37,205 bases of DNA from Prorocentrum cordatum (GCA_963575745.1 CAUYUJ010014602.1:353418-390622); one strand, 5' to 3'. Numbered from the stretch's first letter, positions 28,464 through 37,205 are shown. A program made the numbers and translations. The notes: generated by a model not told the origin, from the letters alone.

Positions 28464-28920
28464 TCAAATATCCTCGTCGTCTTCGTCGTCGCCCGTCCGT
28501 CGTCCGTTCCTCGTTCGTCGTCTTCCGTGTGTCATCCGCCCTAGTTCGTAGTCGTCAGTCGTCCACCGTTCGTCCAAGCCGTCGCCGTCCGACGTCCGTT
28601 GTCGTCCGTCCTCGTTCGTCGTCAATGTCGTCGACGTCGTCCGCCGTCGTCATCGGCGTTGTCGTCCGTCATCATTCGACGTCGTCGTCATCGTATGTCC
28701 GTCGTCGTCGTCGTCGTCGCCATCGTCGCCGTCGACCTCCGTTGTCGTCGACGTCTGTCCTTCGTCTCTGTCGTCGTCATCGTCGTCAGCGTCGGTCGTC
28801 CTTCGTCGTCGTCGTCGTCCGTCGTCAACCGTCATCGTCGTCGTCGTGGTCGTCGTCGTGTTCGTTCGTCCGTCCGTCAGTCGTCGTCGTGCGTCGTCGA
28901 CGTGAGTCGTCCGTGGCCCG
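27890..28920 (+). repeat. About 1-kb degenerate (GTC)n array
   Basis: GTC/CGT triplets with frequent CCGTC and ATCGTC interruptions, densest at 27950-28470. Long Arg-, Val- and Ser-rich frames across it are triplet translations. 28921-29215 is mixed GC-rich sequence with residual GTC runs and no supported gene. Confidence 0.93.
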
Positions 28921-29215
28921 CGGTTCGTCGTCACAGCCGTCGACTCGACGGCCAACGCCTTGCAGAGCACGCGGAGCACAGCGTACAGGCAGCCCAAGTC
29001 CGCGTCTGGGGCGTCCGTGTTCCCCCGCAGCCACGAGCAGAGCGCAGCGGCCAGCCTCCGGCAGCGCGTCTGTGTCGTCCACCGTCGGTCGTCGTCCGTG
29101 GTCTGCCGACGCCAACATCGTCGTCCGTTGTCGCCGTCGTAGCTGCCGTCGCTTGCTGGTGCCCGAGGGAGCCTCCTCCGCCCCTGCTGGGCCCAGCCAT
29201 CCACGCCGTATTTGA

Positions 29216-30340
29216 TTAAAGCATCATCTCGCTCTGCCGTCCCTCATCCCTTGATCACTTGTATCTCATTCCTGCTTCTCCTCCTCTTCGTCCTCCCACG
29301 TCACCGTCTCTTCTACATATCTCCTGTCCTCGTCTTCCCCGTCAAAATTCCGCCCCCTATTCCTCTGCCTCAGGCTCCTCTTTTTTGTTCCCCCTCCTAC
29401 TCCTCCCCCTCTGCCCTATCCTACCTTCTCCCTTCCCCCATCCATCCCCCCCCTCCCTCATCACTTCTCCTCCTCCTCTCCTTACTTCTGCACACTAAAG
29501 GCCCCAGGAAGCCCCGCGATGGGACCGCGTCCCTGCTGGCGTTTCTCGACCTTGTCGTCGTCGAACTCTCCCGAATGCTCCCCATCCTCCCACACGTCCT
29601 CCGGGGGACTCGGGTTGGCCTGACGGGACCGTCAGGAACATGACGAGACCCGGTCTGAAATTTCACGCGAGCTCCCGCTGCAGACATCTCACGAAGACTG
29701 GACCGCCAAAACTCAGGACACGGGCCCGTCAAGAAGCGGCGGCAGATCCGAGCTCCGGCGAACCCGAGTCCTACTTACGTTCGACTGCGAACCTGGGGGG
29801 GAAGTGAGAAGGGGCGGGCCTTCTCAGAAGGCCCAAAGTCCTCGGGCCTTCGGATGTTTTTCAGTCTCCCACGAAGACACAAGAACAATTTCTCTCAAAG
29901 GCATGTTGGCGTCTGAGAAGCCCCGCCGCCTTCTGAGAAGGCTTGCTCCTTCTTGCCTCCCCCTTTTCGAGCAGGGACCGACTACCACGGCATAATCTTA
30001 TAACCCAAAATGTTCGAATCACGACAACAATATTCTCAGAACATACGCCCGATGTGTTACAACAATACAGTCTCGGCCAGAACATAGAACATTCCGTGCA
30101 GACCACAAGAGGTTCTTAGAGCATTCTTTGCTGGGCCGATAAGCAAGCCGGGACGCTTCGCCACTGCCCGACCCCTCGCTCGCCACCGTTTCGTTCACCC
30201 GGTCGGGTGGGAGCCTCTGCTGGGTCTGCGCGTCCACGCTCGTCGGGACGCCGCTGGCGAGCACCGCCTGGCAGCCGTCGGCCGCTGGCGGGGGAAGCCG
30301 GCGGCCGCGAGGAGCGGGGCCGCCGGAGCACAGCCTGCTG
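29216..30340. other. No gene supported; pyrimidine-rich then mixed sequence
   Basis: 29260-29500 is strongly CT-rich. A perfect small hairpin GGGCCTTCTCAGAAGGCCC lies at about 29817-29835. 29990-30120 is AT-richer. Nothing else is recognisable. Confidence 0.5.
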
Positions 30341-31098
30341 CTGCTTCCTCCTCCTCCTTCTCCTCCTCCTCCTCCTCCTCCTGCTCCTCCTCCTCCTCCT
30401 CCTCCTCCTCCTCCTCCTCCTCCTCCTCCCTCCTCCTCCTCCTCCCCCTCCTCCCCCTCCTCCTCCTCCCCCTCCTCCCCCTCCTCCTCCCCCTCCTCCC
30501 CCTCCTCCCCCCCCTACTCCTCCTCTCCCTCCTCCTCCTCCTCCTCCTCCTCCTCCTCCTCCTCCTCCGCCTCCTCCGCCTCCTCCTCCTCCTCCTCCTC
30601 CGCCTCCTCCCCTCCCTCCTCCCTCCTCCCCTCCCTCCTCCCCTCCTCCCTCCGTCCTTCCTCCCTCCTCCCTCCTCCCTCCTCCTCCCTTCTCCTTCTC
30701 CTCCTCCTTCTCCCTCCTCATTCTCCTCCTTCCTCCTCCTCCTCCTCCTCCTCCTCCTCCTCCTCCTCCTCCCTCCCTCCCTCCCCCCCTCCCTCCCTCC
30801 TCCCTCCCTCCCTCCTCCTCCCTCCTCCCTCCCTCCCTCCCTCCCTCCTCCCTCCCTCCTCCCTCCTTCCTCCTCCTCCTCCTCCTCCTCCTCCTCCTCC
30901 TCCTGCCCCTCCTCCTCCTCCTCCCTCCTCCACCTCCTCCTCCCTCCTCTCCTCCTCCCTCCTCCCTCCTTTCCTCCCTCCTCCCCTCCTCCTCCCCTCC
31001 TCCTCCTCCTCCTCCTCTCCTCTCCTCCTCCCTCCTCCTCCTCCTCCTCCCTCCTCCCCTCCTCCCTCCTCCTCCCTCCCTCCCTCCCTCCTCCTCCT
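30341..31098 (+). repeat. About 760-bp polypyrimidine (CTC/CTCC)n tract at the 5' boundary of LINE-B
   Basis: An almost uninterrupted C/T strand of mixed CTC and CTCC units, ending TCCCTCCCTCCTCCTCCT directly before the spliced-leader sequence. The opposite strand is polypurine, so triplex formation and polymerase stalling are plausible. The Pro/Leu/Ser or Glu/Gly/Arg frames here are repeat translations. Confidence 0.95.
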
Positions 31099-31120
31099 TC
31101 CGTAGCCATTTTGGCTCAAG
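31099..31120 (+). other. Dinoflagellate spliced-leader (SL) sequence
   Basis: TCCGTAGCCATTTTGG followed by CTCAAG matches all 22 positions of the conserved dinoflagellate SL (D-CCGTAGCC... with D = T). It is not followed by GT and an SL intron, so this is not an SL RNA gene. It lies at the exact 5' edge of LINE-B, 174 bp before the ORF1 ATG. It therefore looks like a copy of a trans-spliced mRNA leader that was reverse-transcribed into the genome. Confidence 0.93.
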
Positions 31121-31272
31121 TCGCAATCTGCGGTATCCCCGCCCCTCGAGGGGCAACAGCGCCGACTTCCGATAAGCCTGCTCCCGACGCTGCACCAATC
31201 AGCGACCCGCAGGCTTCTTTTGATTTTGGCCACTATTACGCACTTTTCCCCTCATCCCCGCAGACAGCCGCC

Positions 31273-32379
31273 ATGGGCAAGGGTTCTTACTCTTGTTGCT
31301 CTAAGCGTGGCTGCCGTGGTTGGGAATGGGCTCCCAAGAAGTGGTGCTCCCAGTGCGGGTCCAGCCTCAAGGAAGGTTCCATGGGCGGCAAGGCAGACGC
31401 TGACGCTTTCCGTCCGAGAGGCCCGCGCAGAGCAGGGTCCCGCCCACCGCCTCAGACCGCCGCAGCTGAGGAGGCAGAAGAGACACCTAAGCCCCAGGAG
31501 GGACCGCCTGATCCAGTGGCATTGGCGCAGGCCCAGGTGTCCTTCTGGCGCAAGTGGGTGGGAGTCGACAAGAAAGAATATCACGACGCAGTGGAGTACC
31601 TCAAGCAAGCGAAGATGCAAGCGCTCAGGGGCAAGAGTTTGGACCAGCAGACTCAGTCGCTCACGGGCCAGATCAATGCCATCAAGAATAAGCTCGTCAC
31701 CTACGAGACCGAGCTCGACGAACTGGCGGCCACGATCGAGAAGTTGGCCGAGGAATACAAGTCGAAGTTGCATGACCAGACCGAAGCTCGCCAAGAACTC
31801 CAGATGCTGGAAGCACAGCGAGCAGTGGCAGCGTCAGCAGCAGCACAAGAGGTGGCAGCAGACTCTAATGTGCAAGGTCTGCTCAGTGCCGCCCTTCAGT
31901 CCAAGATCCCAGAGGGCGGCTGCATCCCGCCCGCGCTCACCGCCAAGGTGCAGGAGGTCGCTGAGCTGTTCGACCAGTTGCAGCAGCAGCACCTGGCAGC
32001 CGTGGGGGCGCAGGCGGGAGGCGACAGCGGCGGCATCGGGGGGCCGCCGCCAGCGCCTGGCGCGGGAGCGGCAGGCCTGGGCGGCTCGCCATGGCCTGGG
32101 CCCCCCTCCGCCGCCGCAGCCTGCGGAGTGCCCCCCGCAGAGCGGGACGCAGCCGAGGCGATGTCGGTCGGCAGTGGAGAAGAAGCGGCAGCCCGTGACC
32201 TTCATGACGTCGAGATGCCCCACATGTTTGCAGGCCATCGTCGCACAGCAGACAGCTTGGCGCAGCTCTCAGAGATCATGGCCTCCCACGGCAACGACGA
32301 CGAGAGGGCCAAGAAGGTACGCGGAGCTGCGGCAGCGGTGCAGGCCGCGACCTCAGGGACGTCGTCGCCGTCTCTTTAA
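31273..32379 (+). CDS. LINE-B ORF1: Cys cluster plus coiled-coil protein (368 aa)
   Basis: The first protein of LINE-B, probably the nucleic-acid-binding, self-associating ORF1 product. The start is ATG 31273 in a strong context (GCCGCCATGG), the first ATG in this frame downstream of the SL. An N-terminal Cys cluster has Cys8, Cys9, Cys14, Cys25 and Cys28 (GCRGWEWAPKKWCSQCG), likely a small zinc-binding unit. Residues about 45-90 are basic and Pro-rich. Residues about 120-195 form a heptad-like coiled coil (INAIKNKLVTYETELDEL). An Ala/Gly/Pro-rich linker follows (about 240-300), then a short helical C-terminus. It ends CTT TAA, and ORF2 continues in the +1 frame from the same spot. The layout matches ORF1 of the minus-strand LINE at 25000-25729. 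There is no RRM or CCHC knuckle. Confidence 0.82.
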   Translation: MGKGSYSCCSKRGCRGWEWAPKKWCSQCGSSLKEGSMGGKADADAFRPRGPRRAGSRPPPQTAAAEEAEETPKPQEGPPDPVALAQAQVSFWRKWVGVDKKEYHDAVEYLKQAKMQALRGKSLDQQTQSLTGQINAIKNKLVTYETELDELAATIEKLAEEYKSKLHDQTEARQELQMLEAQRAVAASAAAQEVAADSNVQGLLSAALQSKIPEGGCIPPALTAKVQEVAELFDQLQQQHLAAVGAQAGGDSGGIGGPPPAPGAGAAGLGGSPWPGPPSAAAACGVPPAERDAAEAMSVGSGEEAAARDLHDVEMPHMFAGHRRTADSLAQLSEIMASHGNDDERAKKVRGAAAAVQAATSGTSSPSL

Positions 32380-32383
32380 CAAG
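32371..32383 (+). promoter_or_regulatory. Candidate +1 recoding site at the LINE-B ORF1 stop (CTT TAA C)
   Basis: ORF1 codons TCT CTT TAA end the frame at 32379. A +1 slip of the CTT-decoding tRNA onto TTT would give CTT (T) AAC AAG and enter ORF2 three residues before its endonuclease domain. CTT before a stop followed by C is the arrangement known from bacterial prfB (CUU UGA C). There is no ATG in the ORF2 frame between here and the endonuclease; the nearest upstream is 32204, inside ORF1. Stop-coupled reinitiation is the main alternative. Confidence 0.5.
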
Positions 32384-35300
32384 CTCGGCATCGTCACGTT
32401 CAACGGGAGCTGCTGGCCCACGCTCAAGCAGTTCATCAAATCCCGCGCTGCCAGTGACTGTTCTTTGATTTGTGTCCAGGAACACAAGCTCAGAGATGGG
32501 GATGTCATTGCACAGCAAGTCCAGTGGTGCCAATCAATGGGTTGGTTGGCGCATATCTCACCAGCAGCACTCAATGACAATCAGCAGATTGTAAGTGGTG
32601 TTGCCATCCTAGTCAGAGCCAACCTCGACATTGGCATATCCAACATGAGCTTCAGGAGTACAGTGGACCGCAGTCGTCTTACTGGTCTACTTTTGGAGCT
32701 CCCTGGCCTACCTCGGCTAGGGCTTATATGCGCGTATTTTAAATCAGCTGGCGGGCTTGGAGAAGTCAACCTAGGCCTGTTAGCAGACATCGCCGTCCAG
32801 CAAGATCAGGAGAGGGCCCCGATCATCGTGGCTGGAGATTTCAACCTTTCGCCGTCCAGGATCGAGAGCCTCGATTACCTCCACAGGGCCTCCCTTCAAG
32901 TGGTTGCCCCATCGAGCCCAACCTTCCGTGTGAAGAAAACTCAATCGGTTCTGGATTATTTCATCATCAGTAAGACGCTCAGCGAATACGTCGACAAGGC
33001 CCGCACGTGGGCCAACTATCCGATGTCTCCCCACAGGCCAGTGTGTCTCGACCTCTCGGACTCCGACAGTTTCATGATCCCAGTGTTGGTTCGGCCGCAG
33101 AGGCTACCGTCAACACGGCCGTTCGGGCCACAGCCTCGACAGCTGGCCTGGACCCAGAGTGCATGCGCACTTGATTATGCAGATCAATTACTAGCTGATG
33201 CCGCCAAGCCTCTCAGCCATAAGCAAAAGCAAGCAGTATTAGACGTCGTCTATTTCACGGTCGTCAAAGATTTGGAGCAGACTGTCAGCCGAGAAACGGA
33301 CACTCCGCTGAAGCATTCCTCTACTCCCAGGGCCAGCCCCCCTACCATCAAATGGGTAAGAGCTAAGCACACAGTCGCCAAAGCTAGATCAAGCTGGAAA
33401 TCCCTAGAGGCTCCTCTACGTTGGCTTCGCAACAGGCTAACGGACATCAATTACAGCATCCATCATCTAGATCATCAGCAGCTAGTCTTTGTCGTCGCAG
33501 GGCTGCAAGACGCTCCTGACGAGTTTCAAGAGGTCGAGAGCCTCAAGCAGGGGCTCCTCGCTTCCCAGCAGCTCGGCGAGCTGCTGATCTCCGACAGTGC
33601 AGCAGGTACGCTAGCAATGGGCACAGCCAACGACGCCATCGGGACCCTGATCGAGGACTTGGACAAGTCCATCGATTCGGAGCGTGGCAAAAGCAACCTG
33701 GCGGCCTCTAAGGCCTGGGCTTCCTGGGTGCAGACCTCACTACAAGGTGGCGTTGGCTGGGCACATCGCTGGTCGCGCAATCTCGAGGCTTGGAAGCCCG
33801 CGTCTACTTTCCATCGCGGCCAGTGGTCAGGCAGGCCGTCGAGAATTCTGGAGGGGGAAGCTGAACGACTTGCCAGTATTTGGGACACGCAAACGAGGAC
33901 CCAACCCAACCCTGTTCCTGGTCATATCGACGATCGTGTCGCTCTGGGCCTTCTTACAGGTGAAACGGTGCAAGCTGCTGCCAAGAGCTTCCCCCCCAGA
34001 ACAGCCTCGACCTGGGACGGAGTCCACCCGAGGCATTTTCTCTTGCTTTCGCAACCGCAGGCGGATCTCATAGCTCGGCTCATCCTGGTCATCGAATGCC
34101 TGGGGTTTATGCCGTCGCAGCTGCAAGCTATCATATCGGTCCTCATCATGAAGCACAAGCAACAGGATAAGTCAGCAACAAAGCCAGCTATGAGATCCAT
34201 AGGAATGATGTCAGGCCTCTACCGCACGTGGGCGCGTATTCGTCAGTCAGCCGCTCGAGAATGGGAGAGGCACCATAGGCGACCCTTTCTCGCCCATCAA
34301 GCAGGTCATTCGATAGTCGAGCTCGTTTTCAAGCAGAACCTGGATTGCGAAACGTATTCTAAGAAGAGTGAAGCTTTTGTGTCGGGTATGGTTCTGTATG
34401 ACCTCAGTAACTACTACGAGCACGTCAATAGAAGCAAGTTAGCCAAGCGAGCCCTTAGAAGTGGTTTCCCAGCTACCCTCTTAAGGCCCATCATCAGCAT
34501 TTATTCGAGTCCTAGGTTCGTCGCCCTCCAGGATATGATCGTGTACGTTGGTTGTACTAAGTATGGTCTAGCTGCAGGGTGTGGGTTTGCTACTTATCTC
34601 ATCCAGATGTACACCCTGGAACCCCTGGACTCCTGGACCCACCAGAATCCCTCCCTCGACCTCTTCATGTTCATTGATGACCTCCTTTTGAAGTCTCACA
34701 GCCAGAAGCCCAAGGTCGTGGTCAGCAGCCTCGACTTGGGCACTCGCCGTTTGCTCGCCAGTATCAAGCAGGATTTGGATTGCAGCATATCGCCAGCCAA
34801 GACGCAGATGGTTGCCTCGACCCCGAAGCTCAGGTCTCTCTTGAAGAAAAAGCTTAAGGATCGTGCAGGCTCCAACTTGGACATCTCTGCCCCGAATCTT
34901 GGAGTGGAAACCGCCGCAGGAGCCCCCCAATGCCGATGGAGAACGAACAGGTTGACCAGGACGAGGATGGAGCAGATCAAGAGAAGGATGAGGAGGCTTG
35001 GAGCTATTCAGAAAGGAGGTGGAGACACGAGGAAGGTTTACAACACGGGGATTTTTGCAGCAACGTCTTTTGGACATGAAGTGACGGGCCTTAATAATTC
35101 GCAACTAGCTAGTGCCCAGCAACAATATTTAAAGCTAGCGGGGCCCAAATGCGCCACTAGAAGCAGGACTTTAAGCTTAATCCTAGTGGGTGACCCCACC
35201 TGGAAGCTTGCCCTTGGACCCGCCATGCTGTGGCACATGCCCGTGTGGAGTGCCGCCACCAATTCGTGTCAAGCGCTGGCCTCGCTGAGAGCTCTCAGGG

Positions 35301-37105
35301 CCCGCGGGGAGAGCCTTTTGGGCTCCACGCCCCAGAGGTGGGCGGCCGTGCGAGGCCCCTTCGGGGCCATGATCCTGTCTCTCAAACGAATTGGGTGGAG
35401 TCTGGCATCCCCTCTCGTTTTTGTTTCTCGCAGCGGCCTGCATTGCCCCATGTCCAGCTACTCTCCTGCGTTTGTACAGCAGATCATGCAGGACGACTGG
35501 CTAGACATTTTGAGAGAGAAGGCCGCGAGCAAGCTTGGTGCTCCAGGTGCTAGGCTAGACCCTACAGTTGCCCTCGCCGCTTTGAAAGATCCCTCGCTGT
35601 CGAAGCAAGAGAGAGGGTGTCTCTTGACGTTTCTCACCCAAGGCTGCTGGACTAAAGCTCGAGCCAAGGATGCAGGCTACCCTGTCGACCCCGCCTGCCT
35701 CTGCGGTGCTGTGTCTGATGATATCAAGCACCGTGTTTTCGGCTGTGATTTGACCAGGAATGAGCGTGAAGAATGCTTCAGTCCTCATGAGCTAGAACTG
35801 CTGCAGTCGAGCAGCGATGAGCCCTTGTTGCGTTTTGGTTTCCAGCGGGACCCTGAGTTTTCCGTGGGAGCCAGGCCTGGCCTTGGGATAGAAGATGTCG
35901 AATTTTGGTGCAGGGACCCTGTTTTGTCTCTGCAAGAGGCCTTCGAGGGCCAAGTCTACACTGACGGCAGTTGCGACAATTCTCTCCACCCAGCCTACAG
36001 AGCGGCTGGATTCTCTGTTGTTGCCCTGCGAGAAGACGAACCTTTCGCCATCCTCACAGGCCAGGTGGGGCAGCAGTTTCGACAGACTTCAGGAGCTGCA
36101 GAGCAGTTAGCGATTCTTTTAGCTTGCCATGCCTCGCCGTTGATCACCCATGTGCACACGGATTATAAAGCCGCTATAGACCTCCATCTGGCCCATCGTT
36201 TCTCTCGCAGGTCTACCATGAGCGGCTTCAAGGTCTTGGCAGGCGCGTGCTGCGTCCGCCCTAGCAGTTGTATATGTAAAGTCAAAGGCCACCAGTCTCT
36301 CGAAGCCGAGTTTTCCTCCCCAGAAGAAAGGACCCACGCCCTCGGGAACGACGCTGCCGACAAGGCAGCTAAGCAGGCGGCCCAGAAGATGGCCCAGCCC
36401 AGCAGGTCCGAGGTTGAATCCCATGCGTTTCAAACCCGTTTGCTCGGCAGATTTTTGCGTTATCTGGCTAGAATCCTCCCCAAGTGGCCCGCCTTGGCTC
36501 CTAAGAGAGGCAAGAAGGGCCTCGAGGCTCCCACGAGTTCCAACCCCCCCATAGGAGCCGCGTCCGCTCCTCACGTCTGGGACCCTGGGGCCGCCCCTCC
36601 GCCTCCCTCGCCCCCTACTCCGCCGCCTGTGGCTGTGTTGGAGGCAGCGGACGCGACTCATAACTGGGAATATATAAGGGGTAAATGGTTATGCACCGTT
36701 TGCCGAGTGACGGCGAAGTCCAGCCAACACCAGATAGCCCGTCAGAATGAGAAGTGCCCAGGGTACTGTGCTGCTATGGCTAAGCTGGCCCAGGACCCGA
36801 AAAGGCACAATCTCCTATGGCTAGAATACGTAGACAATTCGTCCACCCTCATTATCTGTAAAGATTGCGGCTCTTATATGGAGCAAGGCAGGGGACTCAA
36901 TTCGGAGTGTTTACGTCGAGGGCCACAGAGTACAGGTGCCGCCGACCGTCTCTCTAAGGTTCTCAGTCTCAGACACCCGAAAGGGGGGAAGAATTCACCT
37001 GTGGTTTTCAAACCCCCTGTCCCCCTGGCCCAATTTTACCGCCAGACTCTCAGGGATCTGGCAGCAGCATCAAGCTCTGCTGCGGGGGCTGTCTCTACCC
37101 CCTGA
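32378..37105 (+). CDS. LINE-B ORF2: APE endonuclease - reverse transcriptase - RNase H (about 1575 aa)
   Basis: The retrotransposition enzyme: it nicks target DNA, copies the element RNA and removes the template. Residues are counted from the Asn codon at 32378. Endonuclease, about 3-230: TFNGS, VQEHKL (Glu), GDFNLSPSR (Asp, Asn), LDYFIIS and the SPHRPV terminus (usual form SDH). RT, about 540-900: motif A VLYDLSNYYEHV (Asp675), motif B AAGCGFATYLIQ, motif C FIDD (Asp767, Asp768). A Cys/His knuckle CLCGAVSDDIKHRVFGC lies at about 1106-1122. RNase H, about 1190-1340: Asp1196 in YTDGS, Glu1242 in GAAEQLA, Asp1262 in HTDYKA, His1305 in KGHQS, Asp1328 in GNDAAD. The C-terminus has two Cys-pair motifs (WLCTVC...KCPG and IICKDCG...C). 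RNase H after RT is the usual LINE order, unlike LINE-A. No disruptions are seen. The start mode is uncertain: +1 recoding, reinitiation, or the ATG at 32204. Confidence 0.9.
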   Translation, partial: NKLGIVTFNGSCWPTLKQFIKSRAASDCSLICVQEHKLRDGDVIAQQVQWCQSMGWLAHISPAALNDNQQIVSGVAILVRANLDIGISNMSFRSTVDRSRLTGLLLELPGLPRLGLICAYFKSAGGLGEVNLGLLADIAVQQDQERAPIIVAGDFNLSPSRIESLDYLHRASLQVVAPSSPTFRVKKTQSVLDYFIISKTLSEYVDKARTWANYPMSPHRPVCLDLSDSDSFMIPVLVRPQRLPSTRPFGPQPRQLAWTQSACALDYADQLLADAAKPLSHKQKQAVLDVVYFTVVKDLEQTVSRETDTPLKHSSTPRASPPTIKWVRAKHTVAKARSSWKSLEAPLRWLRNRLTDINYSIHHLDHQQLVFVVAGLQDAPDEFQEVESLKQGLLASQQLGELLISDSAAGTLAMGTANDAIGTLIEDLDKSIDSERGKSNLAASKAWASWVQTSLQGGVGWAHRWSRNLEAWKPASTFHRGQWSGRPSRILEGEAERLASIWDTQTRTQPNPVPGHIDDRVALGLLTGETVQAAAKSFPPRTASTWDGVHPRHFLLLSQPQADLIARLILVIECLGFMPSQLQAIISVLIMKHKQQDKSATKPAMRSIGMMSGLYRTWARIRQSAAREWERHHRRPFLAHQAGHSIVELVFKQNLDCETYSKKSEAFVSGMVLYDLSNYYEHVNRSKLAKRALRSGFPATLLRPIISIYSSPRFVALQDMIVYVGCTKYGLAAGCGFATYLIQMYTLEPLDSWTHQNPSLDLFMFIDDLLLKSHSQKPKVVVSSLDLGTRRLLASIKQDLDCSISPAKTQMVASTPKLRSLLKKKLKDRAGSNLDISAPNLGVETAAGAPQCRWRTNRLTRTRMEQIKRRMRRLGAIQKGGGDTRKVYNTGIFAATSFGHEVTGLNNSQLASAQQQYLKLAGPKCATRSRTLSLILVGDPTWKLALGPAMLWHMPVWSAATNSCQALASLRALRARGESLLGSTPQRWAAVRGPFGAMILSLKRIGWSLASPLVFVSRSGLHCPMSSYSPAFVQQIMQDDWLDILREKAASKLGAPGARLDPTVALAALKDPSLSKQERGCLLTFLTQGCWTKARAKDAGYPVDPACLCGAVSDDIKHRVFGCDLTRNEREECFSPHELELLQSSSDEPLLRFGFQRDPEFSVGARPGLGIEDVEFWCRDPVLSLQEAFEGQVYTDGSCDNSLHPAYRAAGFSVVALREDEPFAILTGQVGQQFRQTSGAAEQLAILLACHASPLITHVHTDYKAAIDLHLAHRFSRRSTMSGFKVLAGACCVRPSSCICKVKGHQSLEAEFSSPEERTHALGNDAADKAAKQAAQKMAQPSRSEVESHAFQTRLLGRFLRYLARILPKWPALAPKRGKKGLEAPTSSNPPIGAASAPHVWDPGAAPPPPSPPTPPPVAVLEAADATHNWEYIRGKWLCTVCRVTAKSSQHQIARQNEKCPGYCAAMAKLAQDPKRHNLLWLEYVDNSSTLIICKDCGSYMEQGRGLNSECLRRGPQSTGAADRLSKVLSLRHPKGGKNSPVVFKPPVPLAQFYRQTLRDLAAASSSAAGAVSTP

Positions 37106-37182
37106 AGAGCTCGGAGGCCCAGGCCTCTGTCTCCGCGCTGGGGCGCGGTGGATCACAGACATCATCCCAAGCAGTGCGCTGG

Positions 37183-37205
37183 TCCCTCCCTCCCTCCCTC
37201 CCTCC
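37183..37205 (+). repeat. (TCCC)n tail of LINE-B at the window edge
   Basis: Five to six TCCC units follow the short 3' UTR and continue to the last base of the window. The same motif in the same orientation lies just upstream of the SL at 31077-31092. Confidence 0.9.

Larger units (their letters stand above)
31099..37205 (+). mobile_element. LINE-B: near-complete non-LTR retrotransposon beginning with a spliced leader
   Basis: Starts with the dinoflagellate SL sequence exactly where the polypyrimidine tract ends. It carries ORF1 (31273-32379) and ORF2 (32378-37105), a 3' UTR of about 77 bp (37106-37182), and ends in (TCCC)n from 37183 to the window edge. No poly(A) is present. Both ORFs are open throughout and all catalytic motifs seen are intact, so the insertion looks young. 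The 5' flank also ends with (TCCC)-type repeats in the same orientation. The true 3' boundary may lie beyond the window. Confidence 0.88.

Noticed and set aside
27694-29219. Arg/Ser/Val-rich ORFs of several hundred codons
   Set aside because: Arise from GTC/CGT triplets, which lack stop codons in all six frames when pure.
31099-31120. An SL RNA gene
   Set aside because: The exon is not followed by a GT donor, an Sm site or the usual short SL RNA intron; it runs straight into LINE-B 5' UTR.
30116-31198. Gly/Arg/Glu-rich and Pro/Leu/Ser-rich long ORFs
   Set aside because: Translations of the polypurine/polypyrimidine tract in different frames; no complexity or start context.

Overview
The window is eukaryotic nuclear DNA, almost certainly from a dinoflagellate. 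The best single clue is a perfect 22-nt dinoflagellate spliced-leader (SL) sequence at 31099-31120. GC-rich DNA, abundant triplet microsatellites, foldback repeats and a lack of recognisable host genes fit that. I cannot resolve genus.

The window is mainly a retrotransposon graveyard with two elements that still look largely intact. Region by region: 1-1117 holds microsatellite and short tandem repeats. 1118-3350 (+) is a 5'-truncated, multiply frameshifted LINE relic (RT motif B onward, RNase H, C-terminal Cys/His motif). 3515-3773 holds two tandem arrays, 3953-4159 (-) a possible small host exon, and 4155-4334 a hairpin repeat. 4884-14706 (+) is a large LINE-like element (called LINE-A) bounded by GGA-type microsatellites. 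14708-19850 is repeat-rich DNA without convincing genes: one TIR/TSD element, three foldback repeats, CGT-rich arrays. 20034-25990 (-) is a second decayed LINE. 26150-27535 holds tandem repeats and unassigned DNA. 27551-27708 is a second copy of the TIR/TSD element. 27890-28920 is a long degenerate GTC array, and 30341-31098 a long polypyrimidine tract. 31099-37182 (+) is a LINE (LINE-B) that starts exactly with the SL sequence and ends in a (TCCC)n tail at the window edge.

LINE-A is the most unusual object. It has a Q/E/H-rich coiled-coil ORF1 of about 862 aa, then a pol-like ORF in the order RNase H - APE-type endonuclease - reverse transcriptase - two C2H2/C2HC zinc fingers. RNase H lies upstream of the endonuclease, whereas in LINE clades I know it lies downstream of RT. 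ORF1 ends on a canonical -1 frameshift heptamer, A AAA AAC, with a strong predicted stem-loop 5 nt downstream, and the -1 frame is open. A second -1 change is then needed to reach the RNase H frame, an arrangement reminiscent of gag-pro-pol.

LINE-B has a separate ORF1 (N-terminal Cys cluster plus coiled coil). Its ORF2 is endonuclease - RT - Cys/His knuckle - RNase H - C-terminal Cys motifs. ORF1 stops at CTT TAA C, and the +1 frame continues directly into the endonuclease with no AUG between, which suggests +1 recoding or stop-coupled reinitiation. The minus-strand LINE relic repeats the ORF1 layout of LINE-B. All functional statements are by motif reading; no alignments or searches were run.
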